The notes beneath the pieces were generated by a model. That model worked only from the letters and a program-made list of their open reading frames with translations. It was not told the origin of the DNA and did not search any database. A stretch of DNA of 64,000 nucleotides from CAWKAV01 sp963847735 (lineage in GTDB: Bacteria > Desulfobacterota > Desulfuromonadia > Desulfuromonadales > BM103), in NCBI GenBank assembly GCA_963847735.1, contig CAWKAV010000029.1:124001-188000 (forward strand), read 5' to 3'. Below, one piece after another: positions 7,108-15,056 of the stretch. Made by a program: the position numbers and the translations under genes. The first letter of the stretch is position 1. Every line of letters starts with the position of its first letter.

Positions 7108-7314
7108 GTGGCTCCTATAACCTTTTTTGACAGATACTTCAGGCTAAACAAGATCATCATCGTAAGCTTAGCAGTTTTTTGAACATCAGCACTTTTGTGT
7201 GGTGGGAGGGGTGTTTCCTGAAGACCTTCAAGGGTGACTCCGGGATAGGCTCACTTTTCTGTGCCAGCTTCGGGAGCCAGGGGGCGCTGGTTTGAATCCC
7301 ACTCTCAGGATTTA

Positions 7315-7455
7315 CTATTTATCCTCTCGCATTCTTTTGAAGGCTCCAGATAAGCAAAAACACGGAATTATTACAAACCCTGCAATCTAAGAAAAGGCCA
7401 CCCGTTTCCAGGTGGCCACTTTTCATTCTATAAGTCGTGACTTATAAGCAAGTTT
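7315..7455 (+). repeat. modular intergenic repeat, left module, type 1 hairpin, short right module
   Basis: The left module is CTATTTATCCTCTCGCATTC...AACCCTGCAATCTAAG; the hairpin is GGCCACCCG...CCAGGTGGCC at 7396-7417; the right module is reduced to ATTCTATAAGTCGTGACTTA. Confidence 0.85.
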
Positions 7456-7518
7456 TCCTACAGGCTCAACGCCTCGCATCAGCGACCCAGCTCTGATGGG
7501 TTCGCCTGCATGCGTTTG

Positions 7519-7875
7519 CTAGGCGCCGCCCCACCTGTTACGAAAGATAAAGTAGACGGCGCCAAGGATGCAGAGTCCTGCCCAAAGATAGTCCAGCTTG
7601 AGCGGCTCCTTCATGTAGAAGAAGGCGAATGGAACAAAGATAGAAAGAGTAATAACCTCTTGCAGGATTTTGAGCTGGGCCAACGACAGCACACCGTAGC
7701 CGATGCGGTTGGCTGGAACCTGCAACAAATACTCAAAGAACGCGATGCCCCAACTGATTAGCGCTGCGACGATCCAAGGTTTGGAGCTCAGCTCCTTCAA
7801 GTGGGCATACCAAGCAAACGTCATGAACACGTTGCTCAGGGAAAGGAGGAGAATTGTTAGCCCGATCTCGCGCAT
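7519..7875 (-). CDS. DMT family (DUF486) membrane protein
   Basis: A protein of 118 residues with four predicted membrane helices and the DUF486 pattern: SNVFMTFAWYAHLKELSSKP, then ISWGIAFFEYLLQVPANRIG and LKILQEVITLSIFVPFA. The full length matches the family (about 115 aa). It belongs with the small drug/metabolite transporter superfamily, but its substrate is not established. The ATG at 7875 has no strong ribosome binding site. It is a single-gene unit between the repeats at 7315 and 8045. Confidence 0.85.
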   Translation of the reverse strand: MREIGLTILLLSLSNVFMTFAWYAHLKELSSKPWIVAALISWGIAFFEYLLQVPANRIGYGVLSLAQLKILQEVITLSIFVPFAFFYMKEPLKLDYLWAGLCILGAVYFIFRNRWGGA

Positions 7876-8044
7876 AGTTAACTAGGTGCCTAACATGTTA
7901 GGATGTGTACAGAATTTATGAATATCACCTGACAGGTATGTGGTTTTGTGTTGTCCTTCAAGTCCATAACATAGATAGCATTTATGCAGCAATATCAAAT
8001 ATTGAATAACAAAATCCGTGTTAAGCGTCTTGATGCGTAGACAC

Positions 8045-8125
8045 AAAAAGCCCCCCGCTTCTTTACGGATGGCCTGTCGTCATCTTCCGTCGTATCCCCT
8101 GTGACTTCAAAAAGTCAGCTGGAGC
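8045..8125 (+). repeat. modular intergenic repeat, divergent copy
   Basis: AAAAAGCCCCCCGCTTCTTTACGGATGGCCTG followed by CATCTTCCGTCGTATCCCCT, pairing with the divergent copy at 6206. Confidence 0.55.
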
Positions 8126-8129
8126 GATT

Positions 8130-8306
8130 TTACCTCAGGATACAGTGCTTGGCATAATCGGTCGCTTCACTCGCCGTCCAATCACCTTTCGGCTTCTCTT
8201 TCATATCCTTGCACCACTCGTCACTGCCAACTTCTGGTGAACATCCGACGAGCATGACGATCAGACAAGCGGCGATGAACAGGCTGACACCCTTGAATAA
8301 ATGCAT
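8130..8306 (-). CDS. DUF3012 lipoprotein (58 aa)
   Basis: Starting at the ATG at 8306, which follows a GGGAGGTAG ribosome binding site, the protein has a lipoprotein signal ending in MLVGC (lipid cysteine 22) and then the DUF3012 motif: DEWCKDMKEKPKGDWTASEA, then DYAKHC. The family is of unknown function. It should be a small membrane-anchored lipoprotein. An upstream in-frame ATG at 8348 would disrupt the signal peptide and is less likely. Confidence 0.85.
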   Translation of the reverse strand: MHLFKGVSLFIAACLIVMLVGCSPEVGSDEWCKDMKEKPKGDWTASEATDYAKHCILR

Positions 8307-8400
8307 AGTTCTACCTCCCTCACCCCCAGTTAAACATTTTTGAGACAACGTGTTTTCAATTATAACCAGTCTGGGTTGGATGCCAAAGGCAAATGTTTCT

Positions 8401-8512
8401 TGTTAATCATCCTGCATTGTATGGCGGGTGTCTAATTGGCCGACACGCAAAATTCTTGCTAACCCTGCAACCAGTAACTCTGAAAGACTACTGGTGGTTG
8501 TTATATCTAAGA
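8401..8512 (+). repeat. modular intergenic repeat, left module with CCAGTA hairpin
   Basis: The left module is CATCCTGCATTGTATGG...AATTCTTGCTAACCCTGCAA. The core here is a fourth hairpin, CCAGTA(8471-8476)...TACTGG(8489-8494). It overlaps the 3' end of the SpoIIAA-like gene and may terminate it. Confidence 0.75.
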
Positions 8513-8884
8513 GAGGAGCCATGAGAGAGCCTGTGTTTCATCACTGAACATCTTCACTTGGAATCCACGATTAACTGCCACCGTTTCAGCAAAAAGGCTA
8601 TCCTTCAATCTTTCCTCGTTCAAGTGGACTATCGCTAATTTGAATTTGTGGCCAATTCCGAATGAGTGCGCCATAGATCCCAGCTGAAATGCTGTAAATG
8701 TCGGAAGACGACCTGGCACATCCCAGACAGCCAGGACATTGAAAGCCTCCAACTCCTTGCATGCCTCAGCCACTTGTGACCAAACGCTTAAAGCATCCTC
8801 TAACTCCTTGCCAGGGGACCAATCTCCCGACACATCTACTCGGAGATATTCCGGATTCTTTTGGATAATGCATTTGTACGACAT
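8507..8884 (-). CDS. SpoIIAA/STAS-like protein
   Basis: A soluble protein of 125 residues from the ATG at 8884, chosen because AGAGGA lies eight bases ahead; a GTG at 8902 is also in frame. Its fold pattern is that of SpoIIAA-like (STAS-related) proteins: YLRVDVSGDWSPGKELEDAL, FNVLAVWDVPGRLPTFTAFQ, FKLAIVHLN, and a C-terminal QVKMFSDETQALSWLL segment, which is the common ending of this family. The role is unknown; it may be in lipid or anion-linked signalling. It is a single-gene unit between repeats. Confidence 0.7.
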   Translation of the reverse strand: MSYKCIIQKNPEYLRVDVSGDWSPGKELEDALSVWSQVAEACKELEAFNVLAVWDVPGRLPTFTAFQLGSMAHSFGIGHKFKLAIVHLNEERLKDSLFAETVAVNRGFQVKMFSDETQALSWLLS

Positions 8885-8963
8885 GAATAATTCCTCTGCC
8901 ACTTGGATAATAATATATTGCCAATTTACAATACTTGCTGGACAAGATCAAAGAGAGTTAGGT

Positions 8964-9075
8964 CTTATTTGTCCTCTCGCATTGCTTGGAGGGTTTGAAA
9001 CTCGCTGTAGTTTGAAATTCTTACTGCCCCTGCAATCCAGGCATCTGGCGACCGCCATTAATCCGTCCTGGCAGT
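8964..9075 (+). repeat. modular intergenic repeat, left module with CCAGG hairpin
   Basis: The left module is TTATTTGTCCTCTCGCATTG...GAAATTCTTACTGCCCCTGC. The core is a longer stem, CCAGG (9037-9041)...CCTGG (9067-9071). Confidence 0.75.
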
Positions 9076-9224
9076 AATGGTTTATAAGAGCGTAGAGCAC
9101 TCTAGCCAATAGCGCACTTTAATCTCATTACCTGCCCCGGCAAGGACTTCAAAGAATCCTGCTATTGATGTACTATTCACGCACTGCCTTTATATATTGA
9201 TACGACAAAGGAGGATTGTTTTCT

Positions 9225-10739
9225 ATGATGAAGACTGTTGGTTTTGACAACGAAAAGTATCTCGAAGAGCAACACGAAAAGATTCTGGAGCGAGTTCAGA
9301 AGTTTGGTAACAAGCTTTACCTTGAGTTCGGCGGGAAGATTATGTTTGATTACCACGCTGCCAGGGTCCTGCCCGGGTTCTCCCCCAATGTCAAGATGAG
9401 GCTGCTGCAAAAACTCAAGGGGAACGCAGATATCATCTTGTGTATCTATGCTGGCGACATCGAACGTCGGAAAATGAGGGCAGACTTCGGGATCACCTAT
9501 GACGTTGATGTCATGAGACAGATCGATGACCTGCGTAGTTGGGGAATCGACGTCACTGCCGTAGTCATCACACGCTTCGAAGACCAACCAGCGGTCAATA
9601 TTTTTAAAAACAAACTGGAACGACGCAATATCAAGGTCTACACTCACCGTTACACCAAGGGGTATCCTACGGATGTCGATATGATTGTCAGCGACGCAGG
9701 GTACGGTGCCAACGACTACATCGAAACAACAAATCCCCTGGTTATTGTCACTGGCCCCGGTCCGGGTAGTGGCAAACTAGCGACCTGCCTGTCTCAGATA
9801 TATCATGAACACAAGCAGGGCATAAACTCAGGTTACGCAAAATTCGAAACCTTTCCCATCTGGAGTATACCGCTGAAGCATCCGGTGAACGTGGCCTATG
9901 AAGCAGCAACGGCTGACATAGGGGACTTTAACCTAATCGACCCGTATCACTTCGAGGAATACAATCAACTTGCCATAAATTATAATCGCGACGTTGAGGT
10001 CTTCCCGGTTATCAAACGCATCTTAGAGAAGATTGTGGGTCACGCGGTTTATAACTCTCCGACTGACATGGGTGTAAACATGGCTGGCTTCGGGATTGTC
10101 GATGACGACCTGGTTAGCGAGGCGGCCAAACAGGAGATCATCCGCAGGTTCTTCCGCTATCGTTGTGAGTATGCTCTGGGCTATGTCGATATGGCAACAG
10201 TCCAGAGGGCGGAGTTGATCATGAAGGAACTTAACTTGAAACCGGAAGACCGCAGGATAGTTGAGCCGGCCAGAAGATGCATTGAAAATGGCGAAATGAA
10301 AGGCAAGGGGAATGAGGGAATCTACTGTGGGGCGGCTATCGAGCTTCATGATGGAACGATTATCACAGGCAAAAACACTCCTTTGATGCATGCCTCCTCC
10401 AGCCTGATACTTAACGCCATCAAAACCCTTGCCGGGATTCCGGACGATATTCACTTACTGGCTCCGGGGATCATTGAATCGATAGGTAGTTTGAAAAAAG
10501 ACATCCTCAATAGCAAGACCATCAGTCTTGACCTTGAAGAGACCTTAATCGCATTGAGTGTAAGTACCACAACCAACCCGACCAGTCAGATGGCCATGAC
10601 TAAGTTGAAGCAACTTAAAAACTGTGAGGTGCACCTGACCCATATCCCGACACCGGGAGATGAAACAGGTTTGCGGAGGCTTGGCGTCAACCTGACCAGC
10701 GATCCGAACTTCCCGTCGCGGGCACTGTACGTAACCTAA
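9225..10739 (+). CDS. DUF1846 domain-containing protein
   Basis: A cytoplasmic protein of about 504 residues covering the full DUF1846 family length. Recognisable segments are FDNEKYLEEQHEKILERVQK at the N-terminus, LEFGGKIMFDYHAARVLPGF, a P-loop-like GPGPGSGKLATCLSQIYHE near residue 180, and IYCGAAIELHDGTIITGKN towards the end. Structures exist for the family but no firm activity; nucleotide binding is suggested by the P-loop-like segment. The ATG at 9225 follows AGGAGG by ten bases; a TTG at 9216 is too close to that site. A strong terminator follows at 10828. Confidence 0.9.
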   Translation: MMKTVGFDNEKYLEEQHEKILERVQKFGNKLYLEFGGKIMFDYHAARVLPGFSPNVKMRLLQKLKGNADIILCIYAGDIERRKMRADFGITYDVDVMRQIDDLRSWGIDVTAVVITRFEDQPAVNIFKNKLERRNIKVYTHRYTKGYPTDVDMIVSDAGYGANDYIETTNPLVIVTGPGPGSGKLATCLSQIYHEHKQGINSGYAKFETFPIWSIPLKHPVNVAYEAATADIGDFNLIDPYHFEEYNQLAINYNRDVEVFPVIKRILEKIVGHAVYNSPTDMGVNMAGFGIVDDDLVSEAAKQEIIRRFFRYRCEYALGYVDMATVQRAELIMKELNLKPEDRRIVEPARRCIENGEMKGKGNEGIYCGAAIELHDGTIITGKNTPLMHASSSLILNAIKTLAGIPDDIHLLAPGIIESIGSLKKDILNSKTISLDLEETLIALSVSTTTNPTSQMAMTKLKQLKNCEVHLTHIPTPGDETGLRRLGVNLTSDPNFPSRALYVT

Positions 10740-10827
10740 GAGACGGAGCGAAGCCGAGAGAACGCCACTACTGCTTTTGCAGGGGAACGCTGGTTAGAAG
10801 ACAGCTATTTAGGCCAGTATTCATATG

Positions 10828-10860
10828 AGAGCGACCTTTCCGAGGTCGCTCTTTTGTTTT
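10828..10860 (+). terminator. terminator after the DUF1846 gene
   Basis: AGAGCGACCT pairs perfectly with AGGTCGCTCT around TTCCG and runs into TTTTGTTTT. Confidence 0.9.
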
Positions 10861-10893
10861 CATAAATACTGACAAATAAAAACAAGTAGATCT

Positions 10894-11430
10894 TTATTCG
10901 ATGATATAGCAGCCCACAATCTCCCCGTAAAACATGGTGTGACAGTCTTTGTTGGCCGCATGAAAATCGCTTGCAACACTCTGGGGGTAAAACTCTTCCA
11001 TAAACTGGGGGGGCATCGCTATAAAATCTTGCAGTTGCTTGTAGATTACCTTGCATTCCAGAGTCAGAGGAAGTTCTTTGATGCCTGGAACATTCACCTG
11101 ACAGCCCTCTTCCAATGTCAACCCAAGTTCTTTGACTTTATCGACGTCCCGACCGCTCTTGGAGCCGCAAAAACCAAAAATTTTTCCAACATTTTCGGCC
11201 ATGGGGATATTCACTGTAAATTCACCGGTTTCTTCAATCAGTTTATGGGTGTACCTTCCGGTGCGAACATAGGTGGTAAATATCAGCCGATTCCATTCTA
11301 TGCCGATTTGTCCCCAAGAGATCGTCATGGGGTTCACCCGCCCATCTTTTTGTGCGGTAATAAGAATCCCCTTCTTCAGCATCTTGTGAATGTGATTCAT
11401 CTGTTCATAAATATCGACCTGTTTTTTCAT
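10894..11430 (-). CDS. flavin reductase-like (FMN-binding) protein
   Basis: A protein of 178 residues from the ATG at 11430, with AGGAGA seven bases ahead; an upstream in-frame ATG at 11451 lacks one. It has the flavoredoxin-type split barrel: LKKGILITAQKDGRVNPMTI, then SWGQIGIEWNRLIFTTYVRT, RYTHKLIEETGEFTVNIP, and FCGSKSGRDVDKV. Such proteins bind FMN and pass electrons or reduce flavin. It is cytoplasmic. It is a single gene next to a tRNA on the same strand. Confidence 0.9.
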   Translation of the reverse strand: MKKQVDIYEQMNHIHKMLKKGILITAQKDGRVNPMTISWGQIGIEWNRLIFTTYVRTGRYTHKLIEETGEFTVNIPMAENVGKIFGFCGSKSGRDVDKVKELGLTLEEGCQVNVPGIKELPLTLECKVIYKQLQDFIAMPPQFMEEFYPQSVASDFHAANKDCHTMFYGEIVGCYIIE

Positions 11431-11496
11431 CCTGTTTCTCCTGCTATCCAAGAATCTGAATCTATCTTGAAGCCACCCTGGCAGTTACAATTTTTA

Positions 11497-11573
11497 TGGC
11501 GCGCCCGGTAGGAGTCGAACCTACAACCCCCAGATCCGAAGTCTGGTGCTCTATCCAGTTGAGCTACGGGCGC
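11497..11573 (-). tRNA. tRNA-Arg (anticodon TCG)
   Basis: A complete cloverleaf on the minus strand: acceptor GCGCCCG/CGGGCGC, D arm GCTC...GAGC, anticodon stem CCAGA/TCTGG with loop CTTCGGA (anticodon TCG), T arm GTAGG-TTCGACT-CCTAC, discriminator G and an encoded CCA. It reads CGA and other CGN codons. No integrase or att duplication is visible beside it. Confidence 0.97.
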
Positions 11574-11590
11574 ACATTTTTTGGATTACC

Positions 11591-11722
11591 CTATTTATAT
11601 TCTTACTACGTTTCGGAGGCTCATCTTGGCTAAAATGCGAAATTCTTGGAGACCCTAACAATAAAAAATGGCCACTCTCAGTTGATTCAGGGGCCATCAT
11701 TTTGTTGTTATTTGCGCCCTTA
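11591..11722 (+). repeat. modular intergenic repeat, all three modules
   Basis: The left module is CTATTTATATTCTTACTACG...GCGAAATTCTTGGAGACCCT; the hairpin is ATGGCCAC...GGGGCCAT at 11668-11697; then CATCATTTTGTTGTTATTTG. It lies between the tRNA and the GNAT gene and runs antisense to the latter's end. Confidence 0.8.
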
Positions 11723-11724
11723 AA

Positions 11725-12843
11725 TTAAATATATTTTTTATACAACCTGTGTTTCTTATAGACTTGGCCGTTGATATTTATCATGGCTTTATTCATTATT
11801 TCGTTATTTTCTAAAATCCAAGAAGCCTCGCCAAAAAGCATCTTCTTCTTCTTTGCTTCTTCAAAAGCTTTTGTATAGAAATATGCGTCAATACCCATCC
11901 TTCTATAACCTTCGACAATTCCCAAGGTCACCACCCTCACTCTATCTATATTTTTTTTGTAATAAAGTAGTTTAAAAATCCCAAAAGGTAGTAAACGACC
12001 TCTTTTTAGGTGTTTTAACGGGACATTCATGTCAGGAATAGACAAGGAGAATCCGATGGGTTGGCCCTGATGTTCTGCAATCAACAGAAAATCTGGATCA
12101 AGTATTTTCTTCATATCCTTTGCGGCATGTTTAAACTCTTCATCGGTCATGGGTACAAATCCCCAGTTTTTCTCCCACGCTGCATTGTAGATTTTAATGA
12201 TCGTATCCACCTCCTGACCAAATTTTTTCATATTCGGCTTTCTGATTGTGATACCTTTTTTGTTGAGTCTTTCAAGAATTTTTGGGGCCATATCCAATAA
12301 TTTCTGTGGGACATCCTTGGTCAAAATCTTATAAGACAATAAATCCATATCTTTTTTAAAACCATATCTGTCCAGAAACTCTACGTAGTACGGTTTGTTA
12401 TACGGCATCATCACTGTAGGAGGTGAATCGAAGCCCTCGATTAAAGCCCCGCATGTTTCATTAGTAGAATAATTATTAGGGCCTAGGATTTCAGTAAGTC
12501 CTCGTTCTTTCAACCATTCCACAGCTCTGTTAAAAAGGGCCTTGGCTACCTCGTAATCCTGGACCACATCAAAGAACCCAAAGCTACCGGCCAGATCGCC
12601 TGTGTAGGCTATATAATTATTGTTTTTTATCGCAGCTATTCTCCCTACGATTTTATTATCCATGTAGGCCAGAAAATAATCTGCTTCAGAGTGATGAAAA
12701 AATGGATGCTTTTTACAGAGAAGGTCTTCCTGTGCTACAAACAGTGCCGGAACATAGTTTTCATCTCCATTGTAAAGTTCATTTGGAAAGTCTATGAACT
12801 TGGTTAAATCCTGCTTATTTTGAACCTGTTTTATTTCGATCAT
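11725..12843 (-). CDS. GNAT-superfamily acetyltransferase-like protein (372 aa)
   Basis: A long member of the GNAT superfamily. The N-terminal half has FPNELYNGDENYVPALFVAQ, AYMDNKIVGRIAAIKN and FGFFDVVQDYEVAKALF, typical of the beta4/beta5 acetyl-CoA fold. The middle has ILGPNNYSTNETCGALIEGF and PYNKPYYVEFLDRYGFKK, which I recall from this group of 370-380 aa proteins. The C-terminal half has a second GNAT-like part (ILDPDFLLIAEHQGQPIGFS, VEGYRRMGIDAYFY). The acceptor is unknown. It is a single-gene unit with lower GC than the core genes. Confidence 0.8.
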   Translation of the reverse strand: MIEIKQVQNKQDLTKFIDFPNELYNGDENYVPALFVAQEDLLCKKHPFFHHSEADYFLAYMDNKIVGRIAAIKNNNYIAYTGDLAGSFGFFDVVQDYEVAKALFNRAVEWLKERGLTEILGPNNYSTNETCGALIEGFDSPPTVMMPYNKPYYVEFLDRYGFKKDMDLLSYKILTKDVPQKLLDMAPKILERLNKKGITIRKPNMKKFGQEVDTIIKIYNAAWEKNWGFVPMTDEEFKHAAKDMKKILDPDFLLIAEHQGQPIGFSLSIPDMNVPLKHLKRGRLLPFGIFKLLYYKKNIDRVRVVTLGIVEGYRRMGIDAYFYTKAFEEAKKKKMLFGEASWILENNEIMNKAMININGQVYKKHRLYKKYI

Positions 12844-13161
12844 TTTATTTTGGTTCCCGGGACAAAAAATTTCGAGTCAGGCAGCGCCATAGGCAGCACC
12901 ACGGCTTATGCTCTTTACAAAATACCCGCAGCGCCCTGTTGAGCAACAGAATCTGTCGTTACAACGCAGTAAATACCAACAGAACAGTGCGTCACAAGTT
13001 CAGAATGTGAATTGGATTCGTCCGCGAGAAACGGACACGGTTAATTGTTTAAAATGTTATTTGCACCTATCTTTGTTTCCATTGTAATTCTCAAAAACCT
13101 ACATAAATCATACTTTGCAAATTATAGCCGTTCATTCGTTGAGGTCAAAGAAGAGGGCGTC
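12844..13161. other. intergenic region without a recognised gene
   Basis: I see no convincing reading frame here. A short stem, GTCCGCGAGAAACGGAC, lies near 13019-13037. The rest is AT-rich and may hold the promoter of the GNAT gene on the minus strand. Confidence 0.4.
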
Positions 13162-13298
13162 CTATTTATGTCTCCTGCATTGTTTTGATGTGTTCAGATT
13201 GGTTGGTTTGCGAAATTATCACTGCTCCTGCAATCCAAGAAAAACCCCCGGTCCGAAGATCGAGGGTTTTTGTGTCTGATTGATGGTGATTTTTGATT
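13162..13298 (+). repeat. modular intergenic repeat, left module plus type 2 hairpin
   Basis: The left module is CTATTTATGTCTCCTGCATT...CACTGCTCCTGCAATCCAAG. The type 2 hairpin is AAAACCCCCGG...CGAGGGTTTTT at 13240-13271. The type-specific right flank is TGTGTCTGATTGATGGTGAT. Confidence 0.85.
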
Positions 13299-13445
13299 AT
13301 TACTACTAGCCGCAAAGTGTCTACGAAACTCAGTCTATTTATGATTGATCTCCGCCCCGTTGATATTTTTCACTCCGCGGCAGTCAGATCCTCTTGAGAA
13401 TGGTTGGTTTTTTCTGTTATTGAAGTATCCTTTCATGAGTAATCG

Positions 13446-13451
13446 TATAAT
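13446..13451 (+). promoter_or_regulatory. probable -10 element of the PCuAC-SCO operon
   Basis: A perfect TATAAT; the best upstream hexamer, TTGAAG, is 20 bases away, longer than ideal. The start codon of the PCuAC gene is 70 bases downstream. Confidence 0.4.
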
Positions 13452-13521
13452 ATGGCAAGGTCACTGACTGAAATTGTGGCTGTGAAGATAACTTCAAAAT
13501 TTCTCTGCGAAAGGAAAACCT

Positions 13522-13983
13522 GTGCAAGGACTCTATCGCTGTTTCTGCTTATTTATTGTCATCTGGCTGACGGTCAACGCAACCGCTCAGGCACAGGGAA
13601 TCCTCGTCAAAGACGCCTGGATTCGCGGCATTCCTCCTTCGGCGACAACCACTGCCGCCTTTATGAACATTCAAAACACCGGACCTGACGAAATGGTCCT
13701 TAAATCAGCCACCAGCGGAATCGCAGAGATTGTCCAGATTCACAGCATGGAACAGGTCGGCGAAATCATGAAGATGAAGGAGGTCGGTGAACTCCGTATT
13801 CCTGCCAACGGGCAGACAACCCTCGCTCCGAAAGGGTATCACATCATGCTAATTGGCCTGTTCAGGCCGATTGCCGAGGGAGAGACGATTCCCCTCTCAT
13901 TGAATTTCGCCGACGGGACCATCGTAAGCGTCGATGCCGTCGTCAGAAAATGGGGACAGATAGCCCCTATGGGTCATCAGTAG
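13522..13983 (+). CDS. PCu(A)C copper chaperone
   Basis: A periplasmic protein of 153 residues with a GTG start after AGGAAAA and a signal peptide (CRFCLFIVIWLTVNATAQAQ region). It has the PCuAC domain: VKDAWIRGIPPSATTTAAFM, then the copper-ligand segment VQIHSMEQVGEIMKMKEVGE, and KGYHIMLIGLFRPIAEGETI. The conserved HxnMx10HxM-type ligands appear as H...M...MKM and HIM. Family members deliver Cu(I) to the CuA or CuB sites of oxidases. It is followed by an SCO gene 30 bases away, which supports a copper-delivery operon. Confidence 0.9.
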   Translation: MQGLYRCFCLFIVIWLTVNATAQAQGILVKDAWIRGIPPSATTTAAFMNIQNTGPDEMVLKSATSGIAEIVQIHSMEQVGEIMKMKEVGELRIPANGQTTLAPKGYHIMLIGLFRPIAEGETIPLSLNFADGTIVSVDAVVRKWGQIAPMGHQ

Positions 13984-14013
13984 CTCGGTTCTGACACGTC
14001 GGGGTTGCAATCA

Positions 14014-14616
14014 GTGAATAGAAATCTGATGATAAAACTGACGTTGGCCGGCATCGGCTTATGCCTGCTGCTGATCGTGGGATCGTTTTTTACCGATCCT
14101 CCTCGAATAGCGCCGACCGGGCCCGAGCAACAGTACAATCCCAACGGAAACTTCACCCTCACGGGGGACACAGGGACACCCTTTCATCTCATGGATCTGA
14201 GGGGGGAAATCGTCCTGCTGTTCTTCGGTTATACATCCTGTCCAGATGCCTGCCCGGGAACCCTTGCCAAGATTCATCGAATGCTGAACCTCCTGACGAC
14301 GGAGGACCGCAAGAAGGTGCGGACGGTGTTCATTTCCGTCGATCCGGAGCGAGACAACCCTAAGTTATTGAAAGAATACGTAGACTATTTCGGTGTCAAT
14401 GCCATCGCCCTGAGCGGGACAAAATCGGAAATCGACGAGGTGGTAAATGCCTATCAGGCCCATTACCTGAAAATTCCGGCAGAAACAGGCAATTGGTACT
14501 CGATCAACCACACGACCACCGTCTATCTCCATGACAAAAAGGGCAAGGTTCGATACCTGTTCTTGTACGAGGACACCCCAGAGCAGCTAGCGGAGGCGGT
14601 CAGGAAGTATCTCTAA
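14014..14616 (+). CDS. SCO1/SenC-family protein
   Basis: A membrane-anchored thioredoxin-like protein. An N-terminal hydrophobic anchor (LMIKLTLAGIGLCLLLIVGS) precedes FTLTGDTGTPFHLMDLRGEI. The copper-binding CPDAC (CxxxC) is at residues 76-80 and the distal histidine in SINHTTTVYLHD. The GTG at 14014 is preferred, with GGGG about ten bases ahead; a TTG at 14005 is also possible. Together with the preceding PCuAC gene it should help load copper into a terminal oxidase. A second, distinct SCO gene sits in the cox operon at 62987. Confidence 0.9.
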   Translation: MNRNLMIKLTLAGIGLCLLLIVGSFFTDPPRIAPTGPEQQYNPNGNFTLTGDTGTPFHLMDLRGEIVLLFFGYTSCPDACPGTLAKIHRMLNLLTTEDRKKVRTVFISVDPERDNPKLLKEYVDYFGVNAIALSGTKSEIDEVVNAYQAHYLKIPAETGNWYSINHTTTVYLHDKKGKVRYLFLYEDTPEQLAEAVRKYL

Positions 14617-14651
14617 AGTGATGCTGGTTGCGGGCTTCGCAAATAGGGGCC

Positions 14652-14881
14652 GATACCTCTCTTCATTGCAAGTTGCAGTTCACAATACTCTCACAAGCTC
14701 TTTCACGAAGATCCAAGACGGTCGCCAAAGACGAAAAGTTCTCCCTAACCCTGCATTACAAGAAAAAGCCCCACAGTCCATGGGGTGACTGTGGGGCAAA
14801 AGATTTTGGTTATTATTTAGGAGAAGAACATGAAGAAGTATGTTCTTTTGTTGATATCTTACCGATATAGTCAGATATGTC
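14652..14881 (+). repeat. modular intergenic repeat, left module, type 3 hairpin and second stem-loop
   Basis: The left module ends CTCCCTAACCCTGCATTACA. The type 3 hairpin GCCCCACAGTC...GACTGTGGGGC spans 14768-14797. A second perfect stem, AGAACAT(GAAGAAGT)ATGTTCT, spans 14825-14846, followed by GATATCTTACCGATATAGTC. About 115 bases recur in inverted orientation at 36811-36930. Confidence 0.85.
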
Positions 14882-14894
14882 AATAGAAAAATAC

Positions 14895-15045
14895 AGATAA
14901 AAAGGCCACCAAAAAATAAACCCTGGTGGCCGCATTTTTGTGGGTTAAAAAGCTTCCTAAATATAGCGTTCAATAAGAATCAAAATTTGGTCGTTTTCCG
15001 TCTCATCAGTAGTGATATTCGAGATATCTCTTACCGTTTGAAAAG
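14895..15045 (+). repeat. modular intergenic repeat, type 1 hairpin plus right module
   Basis: Hairpin GGCCACC...CCCTGGTGGCC at 14904-14931, then CTTCCTAAATATAGCGTTCA and TTTTCCGTCTCATCAGTAGT. This right-module variant also occurs at 22611. Confidence 0.8.
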
Positions 15046-15056
15046 GGTCAGGATTT

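Noticed and set aside
7212..7306. tRNA-like fragment (GGTTTGAATCCC with TCCTGA/TCAGGA ends)
   Set aside because: Only a T-loop-like segment and a short pairing of the ends are visible; no D arm or anticodon arm can be drawn.
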